In this document: piece after piece, positions 49,900 through 57,340 of the stretch | How positions within the stretch are numbered: the stretch's first letter is position 1 | Layout: the number at the start of each line of letters is the position of its first letter | DNA from: Collinsella sp. | GTDB taxonomy: Bacteria > Actinomycetota > Coriobacteriia > Coriobacteriales > Coriobacteriaceae | Assembly (NCBI GenBank): GCA_018382125.1 | Contig: JAGZQO010000006.1 | Location: 1 to 64,000 of the forward strand | Direction of reading: 5' to 3' | DNA: 64,000 nt | Made by a program: the position numbers and the translations under genes | Notes under the pieces: generated by a model | Seen by the model: the letters and a program-made list of their open reading frames with translations, nothing else | Databases searched by the model: none | Told to the model about the DNA's origin: nothing

Positions 49900-51138
49900 A
49901 TGACAAAAGACGATAGGCAAGCGTTCGAGGTGCCCGATCGACTCTTTGAATACGTGAGGTCAGTCGTCGACAACCGCGCGCTTGCAACGGTGCTGCTCTT
50001 TTTGCTGAGCCTGCTGCTGATTGGCATCGATAACATCGCTGGAATCTTGGCGGTGCTGCTTGTCGGCTTTTTGCTGATCGATCGATTTGAGATCGTGCGC
50101 CGCTGCATGGTGATTGGCGGCGCCGCGTGGGCCATGACGTTGGCGATTGGCGCCATGGCGCTCGGCGGCATCGAAGGGCCGGTGCTGTTCGATGCCGGCT
50201 TTGTATTCAACATGCTTGGCTTTGTGCTGGCGCTTGCCGCGTGCGTGCTGTTCTTGTGTGGCCGCGCCCTGTACTACCAGGGCTACGAACAGGGCGAGCA
50301 GCATGCCGATTGTGTGCTGGCCGCTCGTATTCAAGATCGCCTGATCGATCACCCCGACACCTGGGACAACATCGACGGCGACTTCTTGGAGGTCGAGGGC
50401 GCCCTTAACCGCGTGCGTGACCGTGAGCGCAAGGTGCAGCAAGCTCTGCGTGACGAGTCGCATCGCAAGGACGATCTGGTCACGTACTTGGCACATGACC
50501 TACGCACCCCGCTTGCCAGCGTGGTGGGCTATCTTTCGCTGCTGCAAGAGGCTCCTGAGCTGCCGGTTGAGCAACGTGCGCGCTTTACGGGCGTGGCTCT
50601 CGACAAGGCGCACCGGCTTGATGCGCTCATCGAAGAGTTCTTCGATATCACGCGCTTTGACTTCCACGATATCGTGCTCACGCGCGGCTATGTTGACCTG
50701 GGGTTGCTGCTGGCTCAGGTGGCTGACGAGTTCTATCCCATCCTCAACGAGCAGCATAAGGAAGCCCAAGTTGATATTCGCGAGGACCTGACGGTGCTCG
50801 TGGATGGCGACAAGATGGCTCGCGTGTTCAACAACATCATGAAAAACGCCGTCGCCTATAGCTATGAGGGCTCGACTATCACGATTGAGGCCGGGCGCCA
50901 AGACGATGGCGGCGTGCGCGTGCGCTTTATCAATCAGGGCGATCCTATCCCTGCGGCTAAGCTCAAGGTGATCTTTGAGAAGTTCTATCGCCTGGATGCG
51001 GCGCGTGCGACCAATCGCGGCGGCGCTGGTCTGGGCCTTGCTATTGCCAAGGAGATCATCACGGCACACGGCGGTACCGTTGCATGTGAATCGACGCCCG
51101 AACACACGATATTCACCATCGAGCTGCCCGCCGCATAG
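49900..51138 (+). CDS. VanS-like sensor histidine kinase
   Basis: A 412-residue kinase. Four hydrophobic segments (about 25-60, 63-90 and 94-125) lead to a cytoplasmic part with H-box VTYLAHDLRTPLASVVGYLSLL, N-box NNIMKNAVAYS and G2 GGAGLGLAIAKEI. The G1 box is the VanS-like INQGDPIPAAKLKVIFEKFYR rather than a standard DxGxG. There is no large extracellular sensor. GAGGA precedes the ATG at 49900. The open frame back to 49735 is overlap with the regulator gene. Confidence 0.9.
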   Translation: MTKDDRQAFEVPDRLFEYVRSVVDNRALATVLLFLLSLLLIGIDNIAGILAVLLVGFLLIDRFEIVRRCMVIGGAAWAMTLAIGAMALGGIEGPVLFDAGFVFNMLGFVLALAACVLFLCGRALYYQGYEQGEQHADCVLAARIQDRLIDHPDTWDNIDGDFLEVEGALNRVRDRERKVQQALRDESHRKDDLVTYLAHDLRTPLASVVGYLSLLQEAPELPVEQRARFTGVALDKAHRLDALIEEFFDITRFDFHDIVLTRGYVDLGLLLAQVADEFYPILNEQHKEAQVDIREDLTVLVDGDKMARVFNNIMKNAVAYSYEGSTITIEAGRQDDGGVRVRFINQGDPIPAAKLKVIFEKFYRLDAARATNRGGAGLGLAIAKEIITAHGGTVACESTPEHTIFTIELPAA

Positions 51139-51159
51139 CCAGCGTGCCCTTACAAACAC

Positions 51160-51186
51160 TTGACAATGCGCTCACGTACATATGAG
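51160..51186 (+). promoter_or_regulatory. Putative pstB promoter
   Basis: A perfect -35 TTGACA (51160-51165) is followed by a possible -10 TATGAG (51181-51186) at a short 15-base spacing. A Pho-box-like operator is not clear. Confidence 0.35.
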
Positions 51187-51241
51187 CCGCGATTTCTACT
51201 ATCGATACTGCTGAATTGATATCGATGTGGAGGTATGCGGT

Positions 51242-52117
51242 ATGACGGCTGCTGCGGCTGTTGAGCCCATGGAGCTTGAAGAACTCATGAAAGCGCAGGC
51301 CGAGGCCGCGCGCGAGCGCGAGGTTGGGGATGCGACTCGCCCCACGGCAGAGGATCTTGCCGCCTCGCCGACGCGCATCGACGTCGAGGGCCTCGACCTG
51401 TTCTATGGCGACCATCATGCGCTCAAGGACGTGAATATCAAGATCCGCGACAAGCAGATCACCTCGTTTATCGGGCCTTCGGGCTGCGGAAAGTCCACGT
51501 TGCTGCGCTGCTTTAACCGCATGAACGACGGCATCAAGGATTGCCGCATCGAGGGTAAGATCGCGCTCGATGGTCAAGATATCCTGGGCGACTACGACAT
51601 CTGCCGCTTGCGCCAGCGCGTGGGCATGGTGTTCCAGCGCCCCAACCCGTTTCCCATGAGCATCTACGACAACGTCGCCTACGGTCCTCGCGGTATGGGT
51701 GTGCGCGACCGCGTCGTGCTCGATGAGCTGGTCGAGGATTCCCTTCGTCGCGCTGCACTATGGGATGAGGCCAAGGACAAGCTCAAAGAGTCGGGCCTGG
51801 GTCTTTCGGGTGGACAGCAGCAGCGCCTGTGCATCGCCCGTGCGCTGGCCGTGCAGCCCGACATTCTGCTGATGGACGAACCGACCTCGGCGCTCGATCC
51901 CGTATCGACGCTGGTGGTGGAGCAGCTGGCCTGCGAGCTCAGGGAGACCTGCACGCTGGTGGTCGTTACGCACAACATGCAGCAGGCTGCGCGCATCTCC
52001 GACTCGGTCGCGTTCTTTTTGCTGGGCGAGCTGGTGGAGCATGCGCCCACTGCCCGGCTCTTCAAAAACCCGATCGATCCGCGCACGGCGGATTATTTGA
52101 CGGGCCGTTTTGGCTGA
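51242..52117 (+). CDS. pstB: Phosphate ABC transporter ATP-binding protein
   Basis: A 291-residue ATPase of the PstSCAB phosphate importer. A 45-residue N-terminal extension precedes the core. Motifs are Walker A GPSGCGKST (about 78), LLRCFNRMNDGIKDCRIEG and GMVFQRPNPFPMSIYDNVAYGPR (typical PstB), signature LSGGQQQRL, Walker B ILLMDEPTSALDP and the His in VVVTHNMQQAARISD. GGAGG is 8 bases before ATG 51242. pstS, pstC, pstA and phoU are not in the window. Confidence 0.94.
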   Translation: MTAAAAVEPMELEELMKAQAEAAREREVGDATRPTAEDLAASPTRIDVEGLDLFYGDHHALKDVNIKIRDKQITSFIGPSGCGKSTLLRCFNRMNDGIKDCRIEGKIALDGQDILGDYDICRLRQRVGMVFQRPNPFPMSIYDNVAYGPRGMGVRDRVVLDELVEDSLRRAALWDEAKDKLKESGLGLSGGQQQRLCIARALAVQPDILLMDEPTSALDPVSTLVVEQLACELRETCTLVVVTHNMQQAARISDSVAFFLLGELVEHAPTARLFKNPIDPRTADYLTGRFG

Positions 52118-52181
52118 TACCATCTAGTACAGGCACCTTTAGGGTTAAGATGCGGTCATGTCGGCCGCAAAGGGGTTCAAC

Positions 52182-52910
52182 ATGATCTATTACGTCGAGG
52201 ACGATGACAACATCAGGGATTTGACGGTCTATGCGCTGCGTAAGCAGGGAATCGAGGCCGAGGGCTTTTCGTGCGACGGCGAGTTTAAGGCTGCCGTGGC
52301 GCGACGGGTACCCGATGCCGTGCTGCTCGATATCATGCTGCCCGATACCGATGGCTTGGCGATTATGCGTCGCCTGCGTGCCGATCGCCTGACGGCGACG
52401 GTGCCCATCATGATGCTTACCGCCAAGGACACCGAGCTCGACAAGGTGATGGCGCTCGATGGCGGTGCCGACGATTACCTGACTAAGCCGTTTTCGCTCA
52501 TGGAGCTCGCCAGCCGCTGCCGCGCACTGCTGCGTCGCGGCGGCATGGTCAAGCAGGCGAGCGATGTGCTCAGCGTGGGCGACATCGTGCTCTCGCCCAG
52601 CCATCGCGAGGTGACCGTTGCCGGCGAGCCGCTTAAGCTCACCCTGCGCGAGTTCGACCTGCTCGAGTACCTCATGCGCAAGCCCGGCGTGGTTTTTACC
52701 CGCGAGTCGTTGCTGCAGAGCGTGTGGGGCTGGGACTTCGACGGCGGTTCGCGCACCGTTGACGTGCACGTGCAGACGCTTCGCCAAAAACTGGGCGAGC
52801 ATGCCGGCGCCATCGAGACCGTACGCGGCGTGGGCTACCGCTTGGCCGAGCCTTCTGCCGGTGATGGTACCGAAGGTGACGACACCGCGGCCACCGCATC
52901 GGAGGAGTAA
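52182..52910 (+). CDS. PhoB-like response regulator
   Basis: A 242-residue OmpR-family regulator. The receiver has EDDDNIRDLTVYAL, phosphoacceptor DIMLPD (Asp about 50), MLTAKDTELDKV and Lys in YLTKPFSLMELASR. A winged-helix domain has LTLREFDLLEYLMRKPGVVFTRESLLQSVWGWDF and RTVDVHVQTLRQKLGEH. A short acidic tail follows. ATG 52182 is 6 bases after AAAGGGG. An ATG at 52158 is less well placed. The kinase starts 4 bases after its stop. The link with pstB suggests phosphate control. Confidence 0.88.
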   Translation: MIYYVEDDDNIRDLTVYALRKQGIEAEGFSCDGEFKAAVARRVPDAVLLDIMLPDTDGLAIMRRLRADRLTATVPIMMLTAKDTELDKVMALDGGADDYLTKPFSLMELASRCRALLRRGGMVKQASDVLSVGDIVLSPSHREVTVAGEPLKLTLREFDLLEYLMRKPGVVFTRESLLQSVWGWDFDGGSRTVDVHVQTLRQKLGEHAGAIETVRGVGYRLAEPSAGDGTEGDDTAATASEE

Positions 52911-52913
52911 CCC

Positions 52914-54338
52914 GTGGTCTTCGCCCCCCAGGGAAAACATACGCTGTCGCACCGCGTTTTTGTGACGATCTTTGTCTGCGCCATGGCGGTTATCGTGGCG
53001 TTTACGGTGCTGGGTGCGTTCTTTTTGCAAAACACCTTGGCGGATGCCACGAGTGCCAATCTGGCGCAGGAAACCGAGCTCATTGCTGCCGCCCTCGACG
53101 AGCAGCAGGAGCCCATCCCGTTCTTGCGTAGCCTCGATCGCGAGGACTTGCGCATCACGCTGATTAACAAGGATGGATCGGTTGCCTACGACAACGAGGC
53201 GTCGCCTTCCACACTGCCCAACCATGGCGATCGCCCCGAGGTCATCGAGGCCTTTGAGAGTGGTTTGGGTTCCGCGGAGCGCGCAAGCTCTACGCTCGAC
53301 GAGATTATGCTGTATCGCGCCGTCGCCCTTGATAACGGCCAGGTTGTCCGCTTGGCGCAGGCCCAGCCTGGCGTTGCGGCGATTTTGCTGTCGATGGTGG
53401 CGCCGATGCTGCTTATCGCAGCAGCGGGTGCGGTACTCTCGTTTTTTATGGCGCGCCGCGAGTCCCGTGCCATCATCGCGCCGTTGCAAGAGGTGGATTT
53501 GGACCACCCACGCCGTAGCTATGAGCACGCCTATGCCGAGATGGTCCCCATGCTTGAGCGTATCGAGTCGCAGCGCCAGGAACTCAAGCGCCAAATGGCG
53601 GTGCTGGCGGACAACGACCGTATGCGCCGCGAGTTCACGGCGAATATCACCCATGAGCTCAAGACGCCGCTTACGGCGATTTCGGGCTATGCCGAGCTCA
53701 TCGCAAACGGCATGGTCGAGGGCGAGGACGACCTGCGCAACTTTGGCGGTCGCATCTATCGTGAGGCAGGCCGCTTGGCAGCGCTTGTCAACGACATCCT
53801 TACGCTGTCTAACTTGGACGAGGCCGAGCGTGCAACTGAGGGCGAGGCGGTGCCCATTGGGTCCACGGAGCCTATTGAGCTCTCGCGTGCCATCTACGCG
53901 GTTGAGCAGCGTCTTGAACAGGTCGCCCGTCAGGCGAATGTGACGATAAGTCATGAGACCAAGCCTGTGGTCATCGAGGGCGTGTCGCGCTTGATTGACG
54001 AGCTCATCTATAATCTGGCAAGCAACGCCATCCGCTACAATCGACCCGGCGGTACGGTTACGCTGCAGTGCGGCACCAACGACGAAGGCCATCCGTTCCT
54101 TGCGGTCGCCGACACGGGAATCGGTATCGCGCCTGAAGAACAGGGCAAGGTATTTGAGCGGTTCTATCGCGTGGACAAGAGTAGGTCCAAGGCACGCGGC
54201 GGAACCGGTCTGGGGCTTGCCATTGTCAAGCATGCGGCCCTGTATCATCACGCCACGCTCGATCTGTCGAGCGAGTTGGGCGTGGGAACCACCATTACGG
54301 TGACGTTTCCCATACAGCAGGACGAGCCATTCGCATAG
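52914..54338 (+). CDS. PhoR-like sensor histidine kinase
   Basis: A 474-residue kinase. TM1 FVTIFVCAMAVIVAFTVLGAFFL and TM2 AILLSMVAPMLLIAAAGAVLSFFMA flank an extracellular domain of about 110 residues. A linker follows, then H-box EFTANITHELKTPLTAISGYAEL, the N-box YNLASNAIRYN and G-boxes DTGIGIAPEEQ and GGTGLGLAIVKHAAL. GTG start after GGAGGAG. No PAS domain is visible. Its likely partner is the upstream regulator. Confidence 0.9.
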   Translation: MVFAPQGKHTLSHRVFVTIFVCAMAVIVAFTVLGAFFLQNTLADATSANLAQETELIAAALDEQQEPIPFLRSLDREDLRITLINKDGSVAYDNEASPSTLPNHGDRPEVIEAFESGLGSAERASSTLDEIMLYRAVALDNGQVVRLAQAQPGVAAILLSMVAPMLLIAAAGAVLSFFMARRESRAIIAPLQEVDLDHPRRSYEHAYAEMVPMLERIESQRQELKRQMAVLADNDRMRREFTANITHELKTPLTAISGYAELIANGMVEGEDDLRNFGGRIYREAGRLAALVNDILTLSNLDEAERATEGEAVPIGSTEPIELSRAIYAVEQRLEQVARQANVTISHETKPVVIEGVSRLIDELIYNLASNAIRYNRPGGTVTLQCGTNDEGHPFLAVADTGIGIAPEEQGKVFERFYRVDKSRSKARGGTGLGLAIVKHAALYHHATLDLSSELGVGTTITVTFPIQQDEPFA

Positions 54339-54363
54339 CGATATAACATAGATATTGATGCAG

Positions 54364-54394
54364 ACGCCGCATTTGACTTTCGGGTGCGGCGTTG
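54364..54394 (+). terminator. Terminator after the PhoR-like gene
   Basis: ACGCCGCA/TGCGGCGT with a 15-base loop, followed by TTGTTGTG. T-run is weak. Confidence 0.6.
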
Positions 54395-54533
54395 TTGTGC
54401 AATTTTACGATTGCTTCCGACATTTTTACAGGAGAGCCTGTTTCTTATGTATAGAGTTTGGTCTCGGTAAAAAGATGCGATAACATACGGACAGTTTTGT
54501 CAATCCGAACTGGGGAAATGAAAGGCAAGCTGC

Positions 54534-55190
54534 ATGACCCTTCTCGAACTGTTCCAGCTGCTGAAGAAGCACCTTCAGCTGGTCATCACCCTTCCGGTGG
54601 TCTGCGCGATCGCCATGGGCATCGTGTCCTTCGTTGCGATGGACAACACCTATACCGCGACGACGAGCATGTACATTCTCGCCAAGACCGACGATAGCGG
54701 TCAGATGAGCTACAACGATCTCTCGGCGAGTCAGATGCTTTCCAACGATATCGCCACGCTGCTGGATAGCGATAGCGTTAAGAGCGGCGCAGCCAATGAA
54801 CTGGGCCTCACTGATCTGGATGACTACAAGGTGTCTGTTTCCTCCGAGACCACCACGCGTGTCATTACGCTTTCGGTTACCGGCACCGATGCCAAGGAGA
54901 CGGCTAAGGTCGCAAAGGCCATGGCCAGCTCGGTGAGTACGGTCGCTCAGAACGTCGGCGCTGCCCAGAGCATCAACGTTATCGACGAGGCTAAGACCCC
55001 CGAAGCCCCCAGCGGCCCCAAGCGCACGCTGTATATTGCCGTCGCGTTCCTCGCCGGTATCTTTATCGCAGTCGCCTATGTCGTTTTGGCAGACATGCTC
55101 AATACCCGCATCCGCGGTGCCGAAGAGGCAGAAGAGCTCCTGGGCATTCCCGTTGTTGGCCGAATTCCGGCTATGAAAGGTGGTAAATAG
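54534..55190 (+). CDS. Wzz/CpsC-type polysaccharide co-polymerase (kinase activator)
   Basis: A 218-residue membrane protein with two TM helices. TM1 is LQLVITLPVVCAIAMGIVSFVA and TM2 is LYIAVAFLAGIFIAVAYVVLADML. The Wzz-type stretch YTATTSMYILAKTDDSG and the SVSTVAQNVGAAQSI region lie between them outside the membrane. The short C-terminal tail NTRIRGAEEAEELLGIPVVGRIP can engage CpsD. GAAAGG lies 8 bases before the ATG. cpsD begins 2 bases after its stop. Confidence 0.88.
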   Translation: MTLLELFQLLKKHLQLVITLPVVCAIAMGIVSFVAMDNTYTATTSMYILAKTDDSGQMSYNDLSASQMLSNDIATLLDSDSVKSGAANELGLTDLDDYKVSVSSETTTRVITLSVTGTDAKETAKVAKAMASSVSTVAQNVGAAQSINVIDEAKTPEAPSGPKRTLYIAVAFLAGIFIAVAYVVLADMLNTRIRGAEEAEELLGIPVVGRIPAMKGGK

Positions 55191-55192
55191 GC

Positions 55193-55930
55193 ATGGCTAA
55201 GGCAAAGAACACCGACAAGCTCGTTGTACAGAATGCCGCCAAGACCCTTCTGGCCAACATCCGCTTTGCGAGCGTGGACGACCCCATCCGCACCATCACC
55301 GTTACCTCCTCGATTCCCAACGAGGGCAAGTCTACGGTTTCCATTAACCTTGCTCAGGCAATCGCCACGAGCGGCAAGTCCGTGCTTCTGGTCGAGGCCG
55401 ATATGCGCCGCAGGTCCCTTTCCGATATGCTCGGCGTTCGTTCGCGCGGCGGACTCTATGCGGTCCTTTCCGAGCAGATCTCCATTGACCAGGCAATTGT
55501 CGAGACGGGTCAGAAGAACTTCTACTTCCTCGATGCCGAGCCGCATATTCCCAATCCTGCCGACATCATCGTCTCTCACCGCTTTGCCAAGCTGGTAAAG
55601 GCGCTGTCCGCCAAGTTCCAGTACGTCATCTTTGATGCTCCCCCGGTCGGCACCTTCATCGATGCTGCCGAGATTGCCAGCCTGACCGACGGCACGCTGT
55701 TCGTGGTGCGTGAGGATTTCACCAAGCGCGAGGAGGCGCTCAACGCCATCGGTCAGCTTAAAAAGTCCGAGAAGGTCAAGCTCATCGGTACCGTTATGAA
55801 CTACTGCGAGACCGAGACCAGCGAGTACTACTACTCCTACTACACCAAGGACGGTAAGAAGGTGAAGAAGGGCTCCGACGATCAGGGGACTTCCAAAAAG
55901 GGCATCTTCACCAACCGAGCAAACGTTTAG
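55193..55930 (+). CDS. CpsD-like bacterial tyrosine kinase
   Basis: A 245-residue BY-kinase. Walker A' TSSIPNEGKSTVSINLAQ and Walker A' partner VLLVEADMRRRSLSD are followed by FQYVIFDAPPVGTFIDAAEIA (Walker B). The C-terminal cluster SEYYYSYYTKDGKKVKKG holds Tyr residues likely autophosphorylated. It works with the adjacent CpsC-type activator and CpsB-type phosphatase. A short basic tail ends the protein. Confidence 0.9.
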   Translation: MAKAKNTDKLVVQNAAKTLLANIRFASVDDPIRTITVTSSIPNEGKSTVSINLAQAIATSGKSVLLVEADMRRRSLSDMLGVRSRGGLYAVLSEQISIDQAIVETGQKNFYFLDAEPHIPNPADIIVSHRFAKLVKALSAKFQYVIFDAPPVGTFIDAAEIASLTDGTLFVVREDFTKREEALNAIGQLKKSEKVKLIGTVMNYCETETSEYYYSYYTKDGKKVKKGSDDQGTSKKGIFTNRANV

Positions 55931-55947
55931 TTGATTAAGGCTGACCT

Positions 55948-56598
55948 ATGCGTGACATTCATTGCCATATCTTGCCGGGTGTAGACGACGGCGCCGCCGA
56001 TCTCGATGAGAGCTTGGCGATGCTTGCGGCTGCCAAGCGGGCTGGTGTAACCAGAATTGTTTGCACTCCTCACTGCCGTGATCCCTATTTTGATTACGAC
56101 AAGATGTGGGATGCCTTTGAGCTGCTGCGCGATAACGCTGACGGTTTTCCGCTCCAGATGGGCTTCGAGGTCAACCATCGAAAGCTCGTTGAGCTTGGTA
56201 TCGATGCCGCGGAGCACTTGCATTTCGATGGGACCAACGAGTTTCTGCTCGAGCTTTCGACGCATGCCGATGCGTATGCGTTTAGAGAGTACGAGAACAC
56301 GATTTACGATTTGCAGTGCCGTGGCTACCAGGTGATCATCGCTCATCCTGAGCGCTATCGTGCGGTTCAAAAGGATGTAAGCGTGGCGGAGCGCCTGGTC
56401 GATATGGGCTGCAAGCTGCAGGCTTCGGCGGACTTTATTGCCGGCGGTCGCTTTGGTCGCGAGAAAAAGCCGGCACAGCGCCTGTTCGATCAGAACCTGT
56501 ACAGCTTCATCGCGAGCGATGCCCATAACGTGGGTCATTACGATTGCCTGGCGAAGGCTCGCGCGAAGTTTAGCGTGCGCGGAGCTCATTTTCGCTAA
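55948..56598 (+). CDS. CpsB/YwqE-like PHP-family tyrosine phosphatase
   Basis: A 216-residue metal-dependent phosphatase. Mn ligands appear in MRDIHCHILPGVDDGA, the His in VCTPHCRDPYF, the Glu in MGFEVN, the HPERY motif in VIIAHPERYRAV and the final D-H pair in FIASDAHNVGHY. It should dephosphorylate CpsD. It lies 17 bases after cpsD. No glycosyltransferase gene follows, which is unusual. Confidence 0.9.
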   Translation: MRDIHCHILPGVDDGAADLDESLAMLAAAKRAGVTRIVCTPHCRDPYFDYDKMWDAFELLRDNADGFPLQMGFEVNHRKLVELGIDAAEHLHFDGTNEFLLELSTHADAYAFREYENTIYDLQCRGYQVIIAHPERYRAVQKDVSVAERLVDMGCKLQASADFIAGGRFGREKKPAQRLFDQNLYSFIASDAHNVGHYDCLAKARAKFSVRGAHFR

Positions 56599-56637
56599 AA
56601 TCTGTCCCTAACGTTCGCATTGAATGAAAGGGCAGCC

Positions 56638-57138
56638 ATGGATATCCAACTTAAGACGGGATGCTTTGATGACGCGGCGTTGGTGCGCCGCGTCATTTTT
56701 ATGGACGAGCAGGGCTACGAGAATGAGTTCGACGCTATCGACGAGGATCCGAACTGCATTCATGTGACGCTCTATGTAGACGGCGAGCTTGCCGGTTGCT
56801 CGCGCGTGTTTCCCGAAGAGCTTGAGCGCGCGGCAGATGCAGAGGCTCCGTCTTCGCCGGCGTGCGACTTGGACGAAGGCGTCGCAGCGGGGGAGACCTA
56901 TATTATGGGGCGCGTCGCCGTGCTGTCCACCATGCGCCGTCGCGGTCTGGCAAGCAAGATTGTCGAAGCCAGCGAAGCTGCTGCGCGCGATGCCGGCGCC
57001 AAGCTCATAAAGTTGCATGCACAGGAGTACGTGCTGCCGCTCTATGTCAAGGCCGGTTACACGCAGATTGCCCCGGTGGACTACGAAGACGAAGGCCAGC
57101 CTCATGCCTGGATGGCCAAACTGCTGGGCAACAGATAG
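56638..57138 (+). CDS. GNAT-family N-acetyltransferase
   Basis: A 166-residue acetyltransferase. FDDAALVRRVIFMDEQGYENEFD is a typical ElaA/YjcF-like start. CoA-binding loop is YIMGRVAVLSTMRRRGLASKIVEA (with R-x-x-G-L-A). C-terminal LHAQEYVLPLYVKAGYTQIAP matches the family. GAAAGGG lies 7 bases before ATG 56638. Substrate unknown. Confidence 0.88.
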   Translation: MDIQLKTGCFDDAALVRRVIFMDEQGYENEFDAIDEDPNCIHVTLYVDGELAGCSRVFPEELERAADAEAPSSPACDLDEGVAAGETYIMGRVAVLSTMRRRGLASKIVEASEAAARDAGAKLIKLHAQEYVLPLYVKAGYTQIAPVDYEDEGQPHAWMAKLLGNR

Positions 57139-57180
57139 GGACGTTCCTTTTCTGCCGGCAGCTGGGGACACTCCTTGGCA
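57138..57180. repeat. GGGAC-type palindromic repeat fragment
   Basis: GGGACGTTCC (57138-57147), palindrome TGCCGGCA (57153-57160) and GGGGACACTCCTTGG occur just after the GNAT stop. It resembles the palindrome at 59553-59604 and may be a degenerate REP-like unit. Confidence 0.4.
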
Positions 57181-57285
57181 ATTGACGCATTGGAGCGCTC
57201 GGACATACAGTTTTTCGATTCCGTATGTATATATGCGCGCTATTGGGTTATAAAATCTAAGTCTGAACATAGCAGGTCTGCGATG

Positions 57286-57311
57286 CGGCTCGGGCAACCG
57301 GGCCGTTTTTG
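57286..57311 (+). terminator. Terminator-like hairpin in the htpG upstream region
   Basis: CGGCTCGG-GCAA-CCGGGCCG followed by TTTTT, about 30 bases before the htpG ATG. It could end upstream transcription or attenuate htpG. Confidence 0.5.
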
Positions 57312-57340
57312 CGGACGGGGGTAGCGCGAAAGGACTGCAC

